Source of the DNA: Bacillus sp. EAC
GTDB taxonomy: Bacteria; Bacillota; Bacilli; Bacillales; Bacillaceae_G
Direction: 5' to 3'
Assembly: GCF_002156875.1 (NCBI RefSeq)
Contig: NZ_NCSY01000001.1
Location: 62,001-126,000 of the forward strand
Length of the DNA stretch: 64,000 nt
This document shows positions 7,962 through 17,400 of the stretch, in pieces (position 1 is the stretch's first letter; every line of letters starts with the position of its first letter). Under the pieces are notes generated by a model. That model saw nothing but the letters and a program-made list of their open reading frames with translations. It ran no database searches and had not been told where the DNA came from. A program made the translations under genes and the position numbers.

Positions 7962-8696
7962 TCAATGTTTATAGTATTTTGTCTGTTTTATTAATGCATC
8001 CATTTCTTGCATGCAAGCCATTTTCTCAATCTCTTCGATTTCAAAACTATCCAATCGTGAAATCTCCAAAAGCAATTTATCTAAATTTAGTAAAATGCCT
8101 TCATTTAAATTCACTGAATCTTTTACGAAAGAAACATACTCATTATAGAGATTCGTCTTCTCTTGAAGTAATTGAGTAGAGAACCTAGTTGGTTCTTTAT
8201 TTATAATGTTTTTATATTCTGATTCATCAAATGTACTTATTTTGTTTAAGATATTTTTAAGATTAAGATAAAACAATTTTTCTACCTCGATAATTACTGA
8301 TGTGAATTTTTGATAACTAAGTTCATTTGGATCAAAACGGTCATTTAACATTGTCAATAATGTTTCTTTCTTCTTTTTCATACGGTCAACTTGCACTAAT
8401 GTGAATGAAATGTCATTTTTTAAAACTTTACTATCTTGGTAACGATTTAACGCATGTACATAATCTTCACTCGTTTTCAACACCTTTATCGGTTTCACAT
8501 CATTAGAGCTGAAAAAAATTTGATGAATTCCATAAAGAAGTATCAATACGCTAGCGGTAATAATTGAGACGTCTAGCGCCATTCGAATTGCACTGCTGAT
8601 ACTAATTTCGATGCCTATTAATCCAGGAGTTAGAACGATCACGTCTATCAGTGATACACCAACTATAAGTCCTGCTAATTTAAGACCTTTTGACAT
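7962..8696 (-). CDS. Two-helix membrane protein with long cytosolic helical domain
   Basis: About 244 residues from the ATG at 8696, chosen because GGAGGAG is six bases upstream; the TTG at 8702 would be abutting it. Two membrane segments (residues ~7-28 and ~38-62) precede a charged, helix-rich cytosolic part with few conserved-looking features. First gene of the operon with the vWA protein and TelA. Position resembles that of XpaC-type proteins paired with TelA homologues in bacilli, but I cannot identify XpaC motifs, so function is left open. Confidence 0.7.
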   Translation of the reverse strand: MSKGLKLAGLIVGVSLIDVIVLTPGLIGIEISISSAIRMALDVSIITASVLILLYGIHQIFFSSNDVKPIKVLKTSEDYVHALNRYQDSKVLKNDISFTLVQVDRMKKKKETLLTMLNDRFDPNELSYQKFTSVIIEVEKLFYLNLKNILNKISTFDESEYKNIINKEPTRFSTQLLQEKTNLYNEYVSFVKDSVNLNEGILLNLDKLLLEISRLDSFEIEEIEKMACMQEMDALIKQTKYYKH

Positions 8697-8848
8697 TTTC
8701 AACTCCTCCGTCTTTTGATGCCTCTTTATACTTCATTTAATTAACATTAGACATTGATTCGAACTAAATATGTAATTAGAATTTATTTCTATAAGTTTTA
8801 AAAATTACTTTTTTCTTATTACTCTAAACTACTCATTATTTGAAAAAA

Positions 8849-8880
8849 AAAGCACTACTTCTATTGAAGTAATGCTTATG
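8849..8880 (-). terminator. Terminator-like hairpin
   Basis: AAGCACTACTTC (8850-8861) / GAAGTAATGCTT (8866-8877) with one wobble, followed on the minus strand by eight T. No gene of that orientation ends just before it, so its source transcript is unclear. Confidence 0.45.
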
Positions 8881-9070
8881 CTTGCTAAATAATATTTATT
8901 GGCAATTATCTGTTGTCTAATTGTATCTGGTCTAATTAATACTCGAGTTTCAAATTGTATGGAATAAAGAATCTAAATAGTTATTCAGTACAACCTATTT
9001 CTAGGAGTGATGAATTATGCGATTTAGAATTTTTTTAGATACCTTATTTTCTAGTTAGCATTTCCCATAA

Positions 9071-9105
9071 AAAATCCCTACTTTTTAAATCAAAGCAGGG
9101 ATTTT
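9071..9105. terminator. Bidirectional terminator next to the hydrolase gene
   Basis: AAAATCCCTACTTT / AAAGCAGGGATTTT, one mismatch, T-rich on both sides. Stops the minus-strand hydrolase transcript. Confidence 0.65.
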
Positions 9106-9159
9106 ATTTATTCGTAAACAATTTTTCATTTATCATTAATCTAAGATATGTCATTCCGT

Positions 9160-10077
9160 TTAACTTCTTTCAGTTGAAAAGGTACGCTGAATAAATTCCA
9201 CTACTTTCTGTTCATACAATGCTGACTCCTCAGAAAACGAAGTGATATGGTCATGTTCTGTGAGCCATAATGTTTTCTCACTATCATTTGGAATTTGCTC
9301 AAAAATTAATTCACTACTTCGGTAGGGTACACGTGTATCACCTTTTCCATGAATTAATAAATATTGCGTATTGTTTCCCTTTTGAACTGCGTTTATTGGT
9401 GATACCGTTTTTGGATCAATGTGTAACAAGTGTTTCATGGAACGCAATATAATTGAAGTAAACGGCTTTTTCGGTAGTTTTGACCATACACTTAAATTAT
9501 CTTCCAAATAGGTTTGTAAATCATGAAAAGGACTGTCTGCGATTACACCTATTACATTCGGATGACTTCCCCCCACTTGTAAACAAGTAGCAGCTCCCAT
9601 ACTCCAACCTAGTAAAACCACTTCCCATTGATTTTTAATCTTTACAACAAAATCAATTGCGGATGTTAAGTCATGCTGTTCGTAATATCCAATACCAGTT
9701 CGTCGTCCACCTGATTTCCCGCTATTTCTAAAATCAAACATAAGCACATTTACACCATTTTCATGCAACGTTCGAACGAGGCGCAATGCAGTAATTGTTT
9801 TTTGACTGCGCTCATCCGTATAACCATGTGCTGTTATGACGGTGCTCGTTGTACTTGTTTTAGCAGGGATCCACCAACCTCTAAGTGTAACTGGATGAAA
9901 ATCACTTTCAAATTCCACTTCCTCGTATGTTAAACCGTAATCAGCGGGCGTTTCCTCAGTTTTACGTCTTTTTGGGTGAGTAAGAATTAAACCGACTAGC
10001 ACTGGTATGATGAAGAACATAAACGGTGCAAGAATTATTATCCAGAATCCGACTTTTTTGATTCTTTTCAGATCCAT
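9160..10077 (-). CDS. Membrane-anchored alpha/beta hydrolase
   Basis: About 305 residues. Residues ~8-34 form an N-terminal membrane anchor. The alpha/beta hydrolase core has the oxyanion-type stretch VITAHGYTDERSQ, the nucleophile elbow GWSMGAA, the acid in HGKGDTRVP and the His in EHDHITSF. It resembles the YqkD/acyl-aminoacyl-peptidase-like group of bacilli; substrate unknown. I use the ATG at 10077, where GGGAG is eight bases upstream, not the GTG at 10086. Monocistronic. Confidence 0.85.
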   Translation of the reverse strand: MDLKRIKKVGFWIIILAPFMFFIIPVLVGLILTHPKRRKTEETPADYGLTYEEVEFESDFHPVTLRGWWIPAKTSTTSTVITAHGYTDERSQKTITALRLVRTLHENGVNVLMFDFRNSGKSGGRRTGIGYYEQHDLTSAIDFVVKIKNQWEVVLLGWSMGAATCLQVGGSHPNVIGVIADSPFHDLQTYLEDNLSVWSKLPKKPFTSIILRSMKHLLHIDPKTVSPINAVQKGNNTQYLLIHGKGDTRVPYRSSELIFEQIPNDSEKTLWLTEHDHITSFSEESALYEQKVVEFIQRTFSTERS

Positions 10078-10311
10078 ATTTAACACTCCCTTTAGTCTTC
10101 AACATCAAATTTTTTTCTTTCTATAGGATATGTCAAAATCACTAAAGTCACTATTTTCTTTTACATTTATTTTAGGCAATGTTAAAAAGATTGTTGATTT
10201 CATCTTATGAGTTTAATAGAAAATAAAATGTTATAACTTGTATTTAGATATGAAATGTAAAATTTCTGATTATTTTGTAAACTAGTTGACAGAGTTTTCT
10301 TATGAAGTTTT

Positions 10312-10986
10312 TTATACTTGATTTAATTCAAACCAAGGCAAAGTATCTCTCTCTGATAAAAGAGTATACAAACCTTGCTGTTTTTGGATCATCCCTTTTT
10401 CTTGTAAATTGTTCATAACGTATGAAACACTTACACGCGATGAACCGACTACGTAAGCGAGTTCTTGGTGAGTAAATGGAATTGTGATCGTTACCCCTTC
10501 TTCAGTTGTTGAACCGTACTCATAAGCAAGTTGGCGAAGCATTGTGATTACTCGTTGTTCTACATCTAAAAAACTTATCAGTTCTGTTTGAAGTAGTAAT
10601 GAAGCTTGTTTTTGACTGAGTGTAAAGAGCATCTTTTCAATCAAATTGGGATGACTCATTACAACTTCACGAAATGAGTCCCTAGGTACGCGCAACAATT
10701 TCACGGGTGTTGAAGTTGCTGCACTATATGTGGATTTTTCATTTGTCCAAAGTGTTGATTCTCCAACAAGATGTCCGGAGCCTACAATGTACAAATGACG
10801 TTCTGTACCAGTAATAGAGATCAAAAAGATTCTTACGCGACCTTCAATAACAATGTAAACAAATGGTTGGTTTTCATCTTGCTCAAACAAAACTGTGTCT
10901 CGAGGAAGGGTAATTTGCTTTCCAGCTTCTAAGAAAGGAGTCGTGTCCCATCCCCCTCTTTCAAACCATAATGGTTGTTTCAACAT
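10312..10986 (-). CDS. Crp/Fnr family transcriptional regulator
   Basis: About 224 residues. Residues ~20-135 form the cyclic-nucleotide-binding-like beta roll (FEQDENQPFVYIVIEGRVRI, GSGHLVGESTLW). Residues ~150-215 are the winged helix: FTHQELAYVVGSSRVSVSYV is the recognition helix-turn-helix, with NNLQEKGMIQKQ following. No FNR-type Cys cluster is present, so it is not an obvious oxygen sensor. Start at the ATG at 10986 (AGGTG six bases upstream) rather than 11001. Divergent from the aminotransferase operon with only 72 bases between starts, so that operon is its most likely target. Confidence 0.88.
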   Translation of the reverse strand: MLKQPLWFERGGWDTTPFLEAGKQITLPRDTVLFEQDENQPFVYIVIEGRVRIFLISITGTERHLYIVGSGHLVGESTLWTNEKSTYSAATSTPVKLLRVPRDSFREVVMSHPNLIEKMLFTLSQKQASLLLQTELISFLDVEQRVITMLRQLAYEYGSTTEEGVTITIPFTHQELAYVVGSSRVSVSYVMNNLQEKGMIQKQQGLYTLLSERDTLPWFELNQV

Positions 10987-11021
10987 GTATTTCACCTGCA
11001 TTTCGAAGTTGGTACAAAAAA

Positions 11022-11035
11022 TGAAAACGCTAACA
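11022..11035 (+). promoter_or_regulatory. CcpA cre-like site before the aminotransferase operon
   Basis: TGAAAACGCTAACA matches the consensus TGNAANCGNTNNCA at every fixed position. It lies 24 bases upstream of the start codon at 11059, so catabolite repression of the operon is likely. Confidence 0.6.
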
Positions 11036-11058
11036 AAATATTAATAGGAGGGTTTCTT

Positions 11059-12198
11059 ATGACCTACCCATTCACTAAAAAACGATCTTTATTTCCTACA
11101 TTATCAGAAACGTTACATTTATCTAGCTGTTCACAGAGTGCGATCTCTTTTCCAGTTAAAGAAAGTATTGAGTCATACCTGACAAGTTGGTCTGAGGAAG
11201 GTATGGACTGGACTGGATGGATGACAAAAGTTTACGACGCTAAAGTTGCTTTTGCGAACCTTATTAACGCATCTCCCGATGAAATTGCGGTTTTATCCAG
11301 TGTATCAGATGCAGTGTCAACTTTTGCTGGAGCATTAGATTTTAGTGGGAAAAGGAATAAAGTCGTTACAACGGATATTGATTTTCCTTGTATTGGACAT
11401 GTATGGCTTTCGCAACAACGTCGTGGAGCAGACGTAACATTTTTACCTGAAAAAGATCACATGCTTTCAATCGAACAATACGAAGAATATATTAATACAC
11501 AAACACTTATTACCTCGATCCCTCACGTTTCTTATTATAACGGGTTCATACAAGATATCAAAGCCATTTCACGTATCACTAAAGCTAATGGATCTCTACT
11601 TTTCGTCGATGCGTATCAATCTGCAGGAAGTATTCCAATTGATGTAAAAGAAATGGGTATCGATGCACTCGCAACAGGTGCACAAAAATTTTTACTTGGG
11701 ATACCCGGCATTTCATTTTTATATGTGAATAAAGAATTGGCTAATTCTTTACATCCGCAAACAACAGGTTGGTTTAGCCGTGTACATCCATTTGAATTTA
11801 ATCATAGGTTACTTGATTATGCAGAAGGGACAAGACGTTTTGATACTGGCACACCAATGATGATTAACGCCTATGCTGCCCATGCAGGTATTTCACTTTT
11901 GAACGAGATTGGAGTTTCATCCATTCAATCTTACATTGAAGAATTGTCACAGGTTGCGATAGATACTGCTCTGAAGCATGGATTAAGTATCGCTAGCCCA
12001 CTCGATGTATCAGTAAAAGGTAGTAATACTGCCATTCGAGTAGAAAACGCTTCCGAAGTAGAACAGTTCTTAAAAAGGAAGAAGATTATCGTGTCAGCTC
12101 GAAACGACGTATTGCGTATCGCACCTCATTTTTACAATACAGCCGAAGAAGTTGAACGAGCAATTAATGAAATCGCCCATGTACTCATATCCAACTAA
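11059..12198 (+). CDS. Class V aminotransferase-fold PLP enzyme
   Basis: 379 residues. Fold type I PLP enzyme of the cysteine desulfurase/kynureninase-like class V group. The PLP Lys sits in ATGAQKFLLGIPGISF, the PLP-ring Asp in LLFVDAYQSAGSI, and the phosphate-binding segment in SSVSDAVSTFAGAL. No conserved C-terminal active-site Cys loop of NifS/SufS type is seen, so simple cysteine desulfurase is less likely than an amino-acid-modifying aminotransferase, lyase or epimerase. The ATG at 11059 has AGGAGG seven bases upstream; upstream in-frame codons overlap the divergent promoter. First gene of an operon with a YitT-like protein and an amino-acid permease. Confidence 0.85.
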   Translation: MTYPFTKKRSLFPTLSETLHLSSCSQSAISFPVKESIESYLTSWSEEGMDWTGWMTKVYDAKVAFANLINASPDEIAVLSSVSDAVSTFAGALDFSGKRNKVVTTDIDFPCIGHVWLSQQRRGADVTFLPEKDHMLSIEQYEEYINTQTLITSIPHVSYYNGFIQDIKAISRITKANGSLLFVDAYQSAGSIPIDVKEMGIDALATGAQKFLLGIPGISFLYVNKELANSLHPQTTGWFSRVHPFEFNHRLLDYAEGTRRFDTGTPMMINAYAAHAGISLLNEIGVSSIQSYIEELSQVAIDTALKHGLSIASPLDVSVKGSNTAIRVENASEVEQFLKRKKIIVSARNDVLRIAPHFYNTAEEVERAINEIAHVLISN

Positions 12199-12211
12199 GT
12201 CTCAACAACTG

Positions 12212-12802
12212 ATGAAGAATTGTTTTAAAATCATAATAGGAACAATACTTGTTGCTACTTCTTATTATTTATTCCAAAAACCAAATGGGATAATCGCTCC
12301 AGGACTTGGTGGAATTGCCATCTTATTAGCAAATATTTTTCCATACTCTCTTGGACTCATTTATTTTGTACTTAATATTCCCTTGTTTTTAATTGGTTAC
12401 CGTGCGGTCGGTATACGGTTTGCGCTATATAGCTTACTCGGAATGATTAGTTTATCCTTTTTCTTAATCATCCTATCAAGTCTTCCCGGTCTTCATTTAC
12501 CTATTATAGGATGCATTCTCAGCGGCCTATTATCCGGTATTGGCATCGGTTTTGTAATTCGTGCTGGTGGAACAACTGGAGGACTTGATATTGCAAGTGT
12601 CGTGATAAGTAAAATGTCTTCTCGTTTCACAATTGGAAAGACGATGATTTTCGTAAACGCCATTGTCCTATTATTCACTTTTATACATGATGGGTTTGAA
12701 TACGCTTTGTTTACATTTATCAGCATGTTCATTGCTGGGAAAAGTGTAGACTGGATGCTCTCCTATCCAAAACAAAACATGAAGGGTGAGGTAGAAATAT
12801 GA
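12212..12802 (+). CDS. YitT/YczE-like membrane protein, short form
   Basis: About 196 residues, five to six membrane segments. Has the family signatures APGLGGIAILL and RAGGTTGGLDIASVVISK, and SVDWMLSYPKQN at the C-terminus, where full-length YitT proteins would continue into a DUF2179 domain; that domain is absent. Start is uncertain: ATG at 12212 gives the usual family N-terminus but has no clear ribosome binding site, while in-frame starts at 12152 (TTG), 12167 and 12179 would overlap the aminotransferase gene. Translational coupling to that gene is likely. Its stop overlaps the permease ATG by four bases. Confidence 0.8.
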   Translation: MKNCFKIIIGTILVATSYYLFQKPNGIIAPGLGGIAILLANIFPYSLGLIYFVLNIPLFLIGYRAVGIRFALYSLLGMISLSFFLIILSSLPGLHLPIIGCILSGLLSGIGIGFVIRAGGTTGGLDIASVVISKMSSRFTIGKTMIFVNAIVLLFTFIHDGFEYALFTFISMFIAGKSVDWMLSYPKQNMKGEVEI

Positions 12803-14208
12803 GAAATGAAAAAGTTCTTGAACGTGAAGAAGGTTTAAATCGTTCCCTTACAAGTAAACAGCTGACGATGATTGGAATTGGTGGCGCAATTGGGACCGGG
12901 CTCTTCATGGGAAGTGGCATCGCAATAGGCTATGCAGGTCCAAGTGTAATTTTTAGTTTTATCATTGCCGCTTTTATTGCAGTGATCATGATGTTTAGTT
13001 TATCGGAAATGGCAGTTGTTCACCCTACTGCGGGTTCGTTTGGAACATATGCAGAAATGTATTTAAATCCTTGGGCTGGATTTCTGATTCGATATACATA
13101 CTGGGCTGCACAAGTTATTGCTATTGGTGGTGAGGCTGTAGCTGTTGGACTTTATATGCAGTACTGGTTCCCAGAAATTCCGGTTTGGCTTTGGACTCTC
13201 GGTTTTGGTGCAGCGATCGTTCTGATCAACAGTCGTTCGGTTTCTAAATTTGGACAAATCGAATATTGGTTCGCAATGATTAAAGTAATCGCTATTATTC
13301 TATTTATCATTTTTGGGATTTCAGCCGTGTTTGGGATATTTCATTCCGATGCTGTTGGTTTTCATAACTACACAGATAATAAAGGTTTTATACCGAATGG
13401 ATTTAAAGGCATATGGATGGCAGTTTTAATGGCGATTTTTAGTTTTTATGGAGTTGAAATCGTTGCTGTAACTGCAGGAGAATCAAAAGATCCTCAAAAA
13501 GCCGTTCCAAAAGCAATGAAAACAATGGTACTTCGTTTATTCTTATTTTATATATTATCGCTTGCGATTATTGTTGCGGTTGTTCCTTGGACAGCAGCTG
13601 GTGCACATGAAGTTGCTGGTTCACCATTTGTAAAAGTATTTGAAAGTTCAGGTATTCATTACGCAGCAGGAATCATGAATTTTGTCATTCTAACAGCTGC
13701 ATTGTCTAGTATGAATACAAATCTTTATTTAACATCACGTATGCTGTTTTCCCTTTCAAGAGGAAACTATGCTCCAAAGTCCTTAGGAAAACTATCAAAA
13801 AATGGTACACCAGTAACGGCAATTCTTATATCAAGCGTAGGTGTAATCATAGCTAGTATCCTATCACTATACTATCCTGATACATTTAATAAATTATTCG
13901 GTATAGCAATCTTTGGCGGAATCTTAGTTTGGATTATTATTCTCGTAAGTCATTTACGCTTCCGAAAAACGGTTCATCTTCACTTTGAAGGTCCACTACC
14001 TATAAAAGCACCACTATTTCCAATTTTACAGTGGGTAGGGATTCTATTACTTAGTGGTATTTTACTTACGATGGCATTTTCGCCAGACTGGAATTCTGCA
14101 TGGAAAATTGGAATTCCATGGGTCATTCTAGTAAGCCTTGGATACTTAATTCAGAAAAAGAATAAAAAAGTTCCTCAAAATAAAGATCCTTTTTTTAATT
14201 CAAACTGA
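12799..14208 (+). CDS. Amino acid permease (APC superfamily)
   Basis: 469 residues and about 12 membrane helices. N-terminal APC signature GIGGAIGTGLFMGSG, then SFGTYAEMYLNPWAGF and SFYGVEIVAVTAGES, as in the GABA/asparagine/proline permease family (AnsP, GabP, YbxG class). A proton-coupled amino-acid importer is expected; substrate not assignable. Joined to the YitT-like gene by an ATGA overlap with GGTGAGG upstream. Together with the class V PLP enzyme, it suggests uptake and conversion of one amino acid under CcpA and the divergent Crp/Fnr regulator. Confidence 0.9.
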   Translation: MRNEKVLEREEGLNRSLTSKQLTMIGIGGAIGTGLFMGSGIAIGYAGPSVIFSFIIAAFIAVIMMFSLSEMAVVHPTAGSFGTYAEMYLNPWAGFLIRYTYWAAQVIAIGGEAVAVGLYMQYWFPEIPVWLWTLGFGAAIVLINSRSVSKFGQIEYWFAMIKVIAIILFIIFGISAVFGIFHSDAVGFHNYTDNKGFIPNGFKGIWMAVLMAIFSFYGVEIVAVTAGESKDPQKAVPKAMKTMVLRLFLFYILSLAIIVAVVPWTAAGAHEVAGSPFVKVFESSGIHYAAGIMNFVILTAALSSMNTNLYLTSRMLFSLSRGNYAPKSLGKLSKNGTPVTAILISSVGVIIASILSLYYPDTFNKLFGIAIFGGILVWIIILVSHLRFRKTVHLHFEGPLPIKAPLFPILQWVGILLLSGILLTMAFSPDWNSAWKIGIPWVILVSLGYLIQKKNKKVPQNKDPFFNSN

Positions 14209-14294
14209 GTTAAAGATTCGTTTAAAAAGTAAGATAGGTATTACTAAGTGATTCTAAGAAGATCTCACTCTATTGATAAATAATAGAAATTATG

Positions 14295-14325
14295 ACCTTG
14301 GGCCATTTGGTTCAAGGTTTTTATT
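14295..14325 (+). terminator. Terminator of the aminotransferase-permease operon
   Basis: ACCTTGGGCC / GGTTCAAGGT pairs fully if two G-U pairs are allowed, followed by TTTTTATT. Confidence 0.65.
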
Positions 14326-14357
14326 CGTTCGAAAAACTAGACTGTTTTCAAAATAAT

Positions 14358-14393
14358 AAAAAAAGAGAAACCGCAAGTTTCGGCTTCTCTTTC
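14358..14393 (-). terminator. Terminator of the first large protease gene
   Basis: AAGAGAAACCG / CGGCTTCTCTT stem with one mismatch, seven T on the minus strand; ten bases from the stop codon. Confidence 0.7.
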
Positions 14394-14402
14394 AAACAAC
14401 AC

Positions 14403-17400
14403 TTATTTTAGTCCTAACTGACTTAAAATACTGTCTAATGTTGCACCTTTATAAATAGTTTTTGCTTTTGGTGCATTTGATACTGTTGTGTTTTGTAATC
14501 CAAAGTTTTTAATAATGTAATCCATATCTTTTTTATCGACTACTTTATCAAAGTTAAAGTCTGAAGAAGCTTTATTGGTACCCCAATATGTTTGGACAGC
14601 TAATGCATCTAAAATATCGATTACATTATCTTTATTTGAATCACCTGCTGCAGCTATTGGTAAATAAGTAAGTAAATCTTTCCCTACAAACTCTCCACGC
14701 ACTTCATCTGATAAATTTATTTGTTTGTACATTGTAAAATGCCCTGGAACATCTACTTTCACTGTGTAATCATTTTTATCAGCTTTAAATCCATCTGCTT
14801 CGTATTCACCATTTTTATTTATTATTGGTGCGTCAACAATCGTTTTATCGTCGTATGAACTAACAGAAACTTTTGCACCTAACGACCTTTGATCTAAATC
14901 ATAATTTGTTTGACTAGTTGAAGGATCAATCGTACCCTCTAATCGTAAAGAACCTTCTATTTTTGATCTTGTTGTTTTAGTTTTAAATCCTTCCATATAA
15001 GTATAAACATTTCCCGTCTCGACATTCGATTGATCAATAGTTGTAGAATTAATGATATGCCATGAGAACGGGGTGCTTACCATATATTTATTTAATGTTT
15101 TTAAATCGAAATTAAATAGTTGTAAATCCTCAGGAAGTGTTTTATTACCTAGATAAGTAAATGTAAATGTGTATTGAAGTACATCTGGCCAATTTGTTGG
15201 TGCCGTTGTTACTGTAACATTCGCATCACCGTATTGCTTAACAGCATCATTTACAGCCACATTTTCTATTACAGCTTGATCTGAAAAGACTGGTAACGAA
15301 ATTTTTGTAGTTTTTAAGTTTTTAATATTATTCGATCGAACGCTGTAATTAACAGTATCACCCGTTGTAATACTTTGTTTATTTGCCTTTAAATAATAAT
15401 ATGGGTACGTATCTTTCACAAAGACAACTTTGAGCATATTTGACGCGTCTGCAGAAGGGTTTTTCGCAGCATCCATACCATAAAATTGAACTTGTAATGG
15501 TTGGAATTGACTGTTAACTAAAATTTGATCAGTGTAATTTCCGTTTTTATCAGTATTTATTGGATTTGCTGGAAATCCTCCAAAAAACGATACAACTGAA
15601 TTACTAGATTGATCAACAGGAATACCAAAACGATTTGCTTCTTCAACTTCAGGATCTTTTACATTAATGTTAAAATCATATAAAAATTCTCCGTTTGAAT
15701 CTAATTGACTTTCATCAAATTCAATTACTTTTTGTTCTAAACTATCAAAACTACTAGTAAGAGATGGTGCTCCAAGTTCGTATAAGAAATCTGAAGCCGC
15801 CGAAAATGTTTTGCCACTTTGATTAGTACCAACTAACCTTAATTTAAAGTGACCAGTTTTTATTGTTTCGGTATCACTACTAATAGGATTATTTGGATCC
15901 CCAGTAAATGGAAAGTAATCAGTACTAAACCCTCTCGGAATAAAATAAGATTGGTTCTCATTTAATTGTAAAGTATCAAATGATCCTACTAATCCAATGT
16001 CTTGACCAGTAAGCGGATCTTGTATTACTACATCTAAAGTTTTCATATGTGACTTTAACTTAAATGTGAAACCAAGAAATGGGACCATTGTTTCTGGCCA
16101 TGAATAGCCAGTTGAAAATAGCGGATTCTCTACTTTAAACGACTCAATTCCCTCGTTGACTATTCTCACTCCAAATGGAATTTGATATTGTTCCATTGAA
16201 TCCTCATTATTTGTGAATAGTACATATCCTTCATAAGTTCCTTTTTCCGCAGTTTTTGGAATGTTCAAACTAAATTTAATAGACTTTTGACTGATTCCGT
16301 TTAATTTTATTGAATTAGGTCCTGACAATGTTACATTATTTAATGCTGCATCTTTTGATCCTCTTTGACCAATTTGAAATTTAACATTAATACTAAATGT
16401 TTTAGCTTTTTCACTTCGATTTTTTAGTGTAATATTTCGAGCATCAGAAATGTCTTGGTCATTAAATCCAAATGATCCAAAGCTCATACCGCCTGTTGGT
16501 TCGTCAATTAGTTTTTGTTTACCATTAATTATGCTTAGAGTCTTATCCTTCACTACTAATTCAACATTTGAATGGATTGCTTCATACGCATCTACTCTCC
16601 CACTTCCAACTTCGAAAACACTGTAAGATTTTGATAATGGGTCAGCAGTATTCATAAGAATAGACTTCACATCAGCTGGAGTGAGATCTTTATTAGATTG
16701 TAGTAATAACGCCGAAACTCCTGCTACATAAGGTGTTGCCATTGATGTACCGGATAAGCGTTCATAAGCATATTGATAATCCTGAGTTGATGTTCCATCT
16801 ACTGTTTTATCATTAATATAGAATGGAACTGTCGACAGAATCGATACACCTGGACCAGTTACTTCAGGCTTAATATCGTAATTAATTCGAGAAGGACCTC
16901 TTGAACTAAATGAAGCTAATTCATCTGATGCTGTTTGTAGTTTGGAATAGTCACCAAATGTAAAATCTATTTTACCTTCTTTAATTGATGAAGAGATTGC
17001 TACCCCATCTTCATACGAAACTGAAAATGCTGGAATCGCATCAAGAGATTCACCTAATAAATCTTTTATGGTACCTTCTGATTTATTTGTTTCATCATTA
17101 TACATAATCACGCCAATTGCTCCATTTGCTTTTGCATTTTTAATTTTATCTATGAATGGAATCGATCCTCGCTTAATAAAGGCAATCTTTCCTCTTACAT
17201 CTTTACCAGTAAAATTATAAGAATTAGCCAGTCCCACATCGATAAGTTGATAAGTTTTTCCTTTAAGTGATGTTAGGTCATCATGATAATTTTGTGCTAA
17301 TTGTCTTAAAGAATAATTATTACCGTTATTTTCTCCAGTATATTGGTATAAGTCAATCGCAACCGACGAAGCACCAACCGTTAGTGCTAATGCGGCAGTA

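Noticed and set aside
9017-9058. 13-codon frame with GGAG upstream, between the TelA operon and the hydrolase
   Set aside because: Too short to distinguish from chance; no promoter seen.
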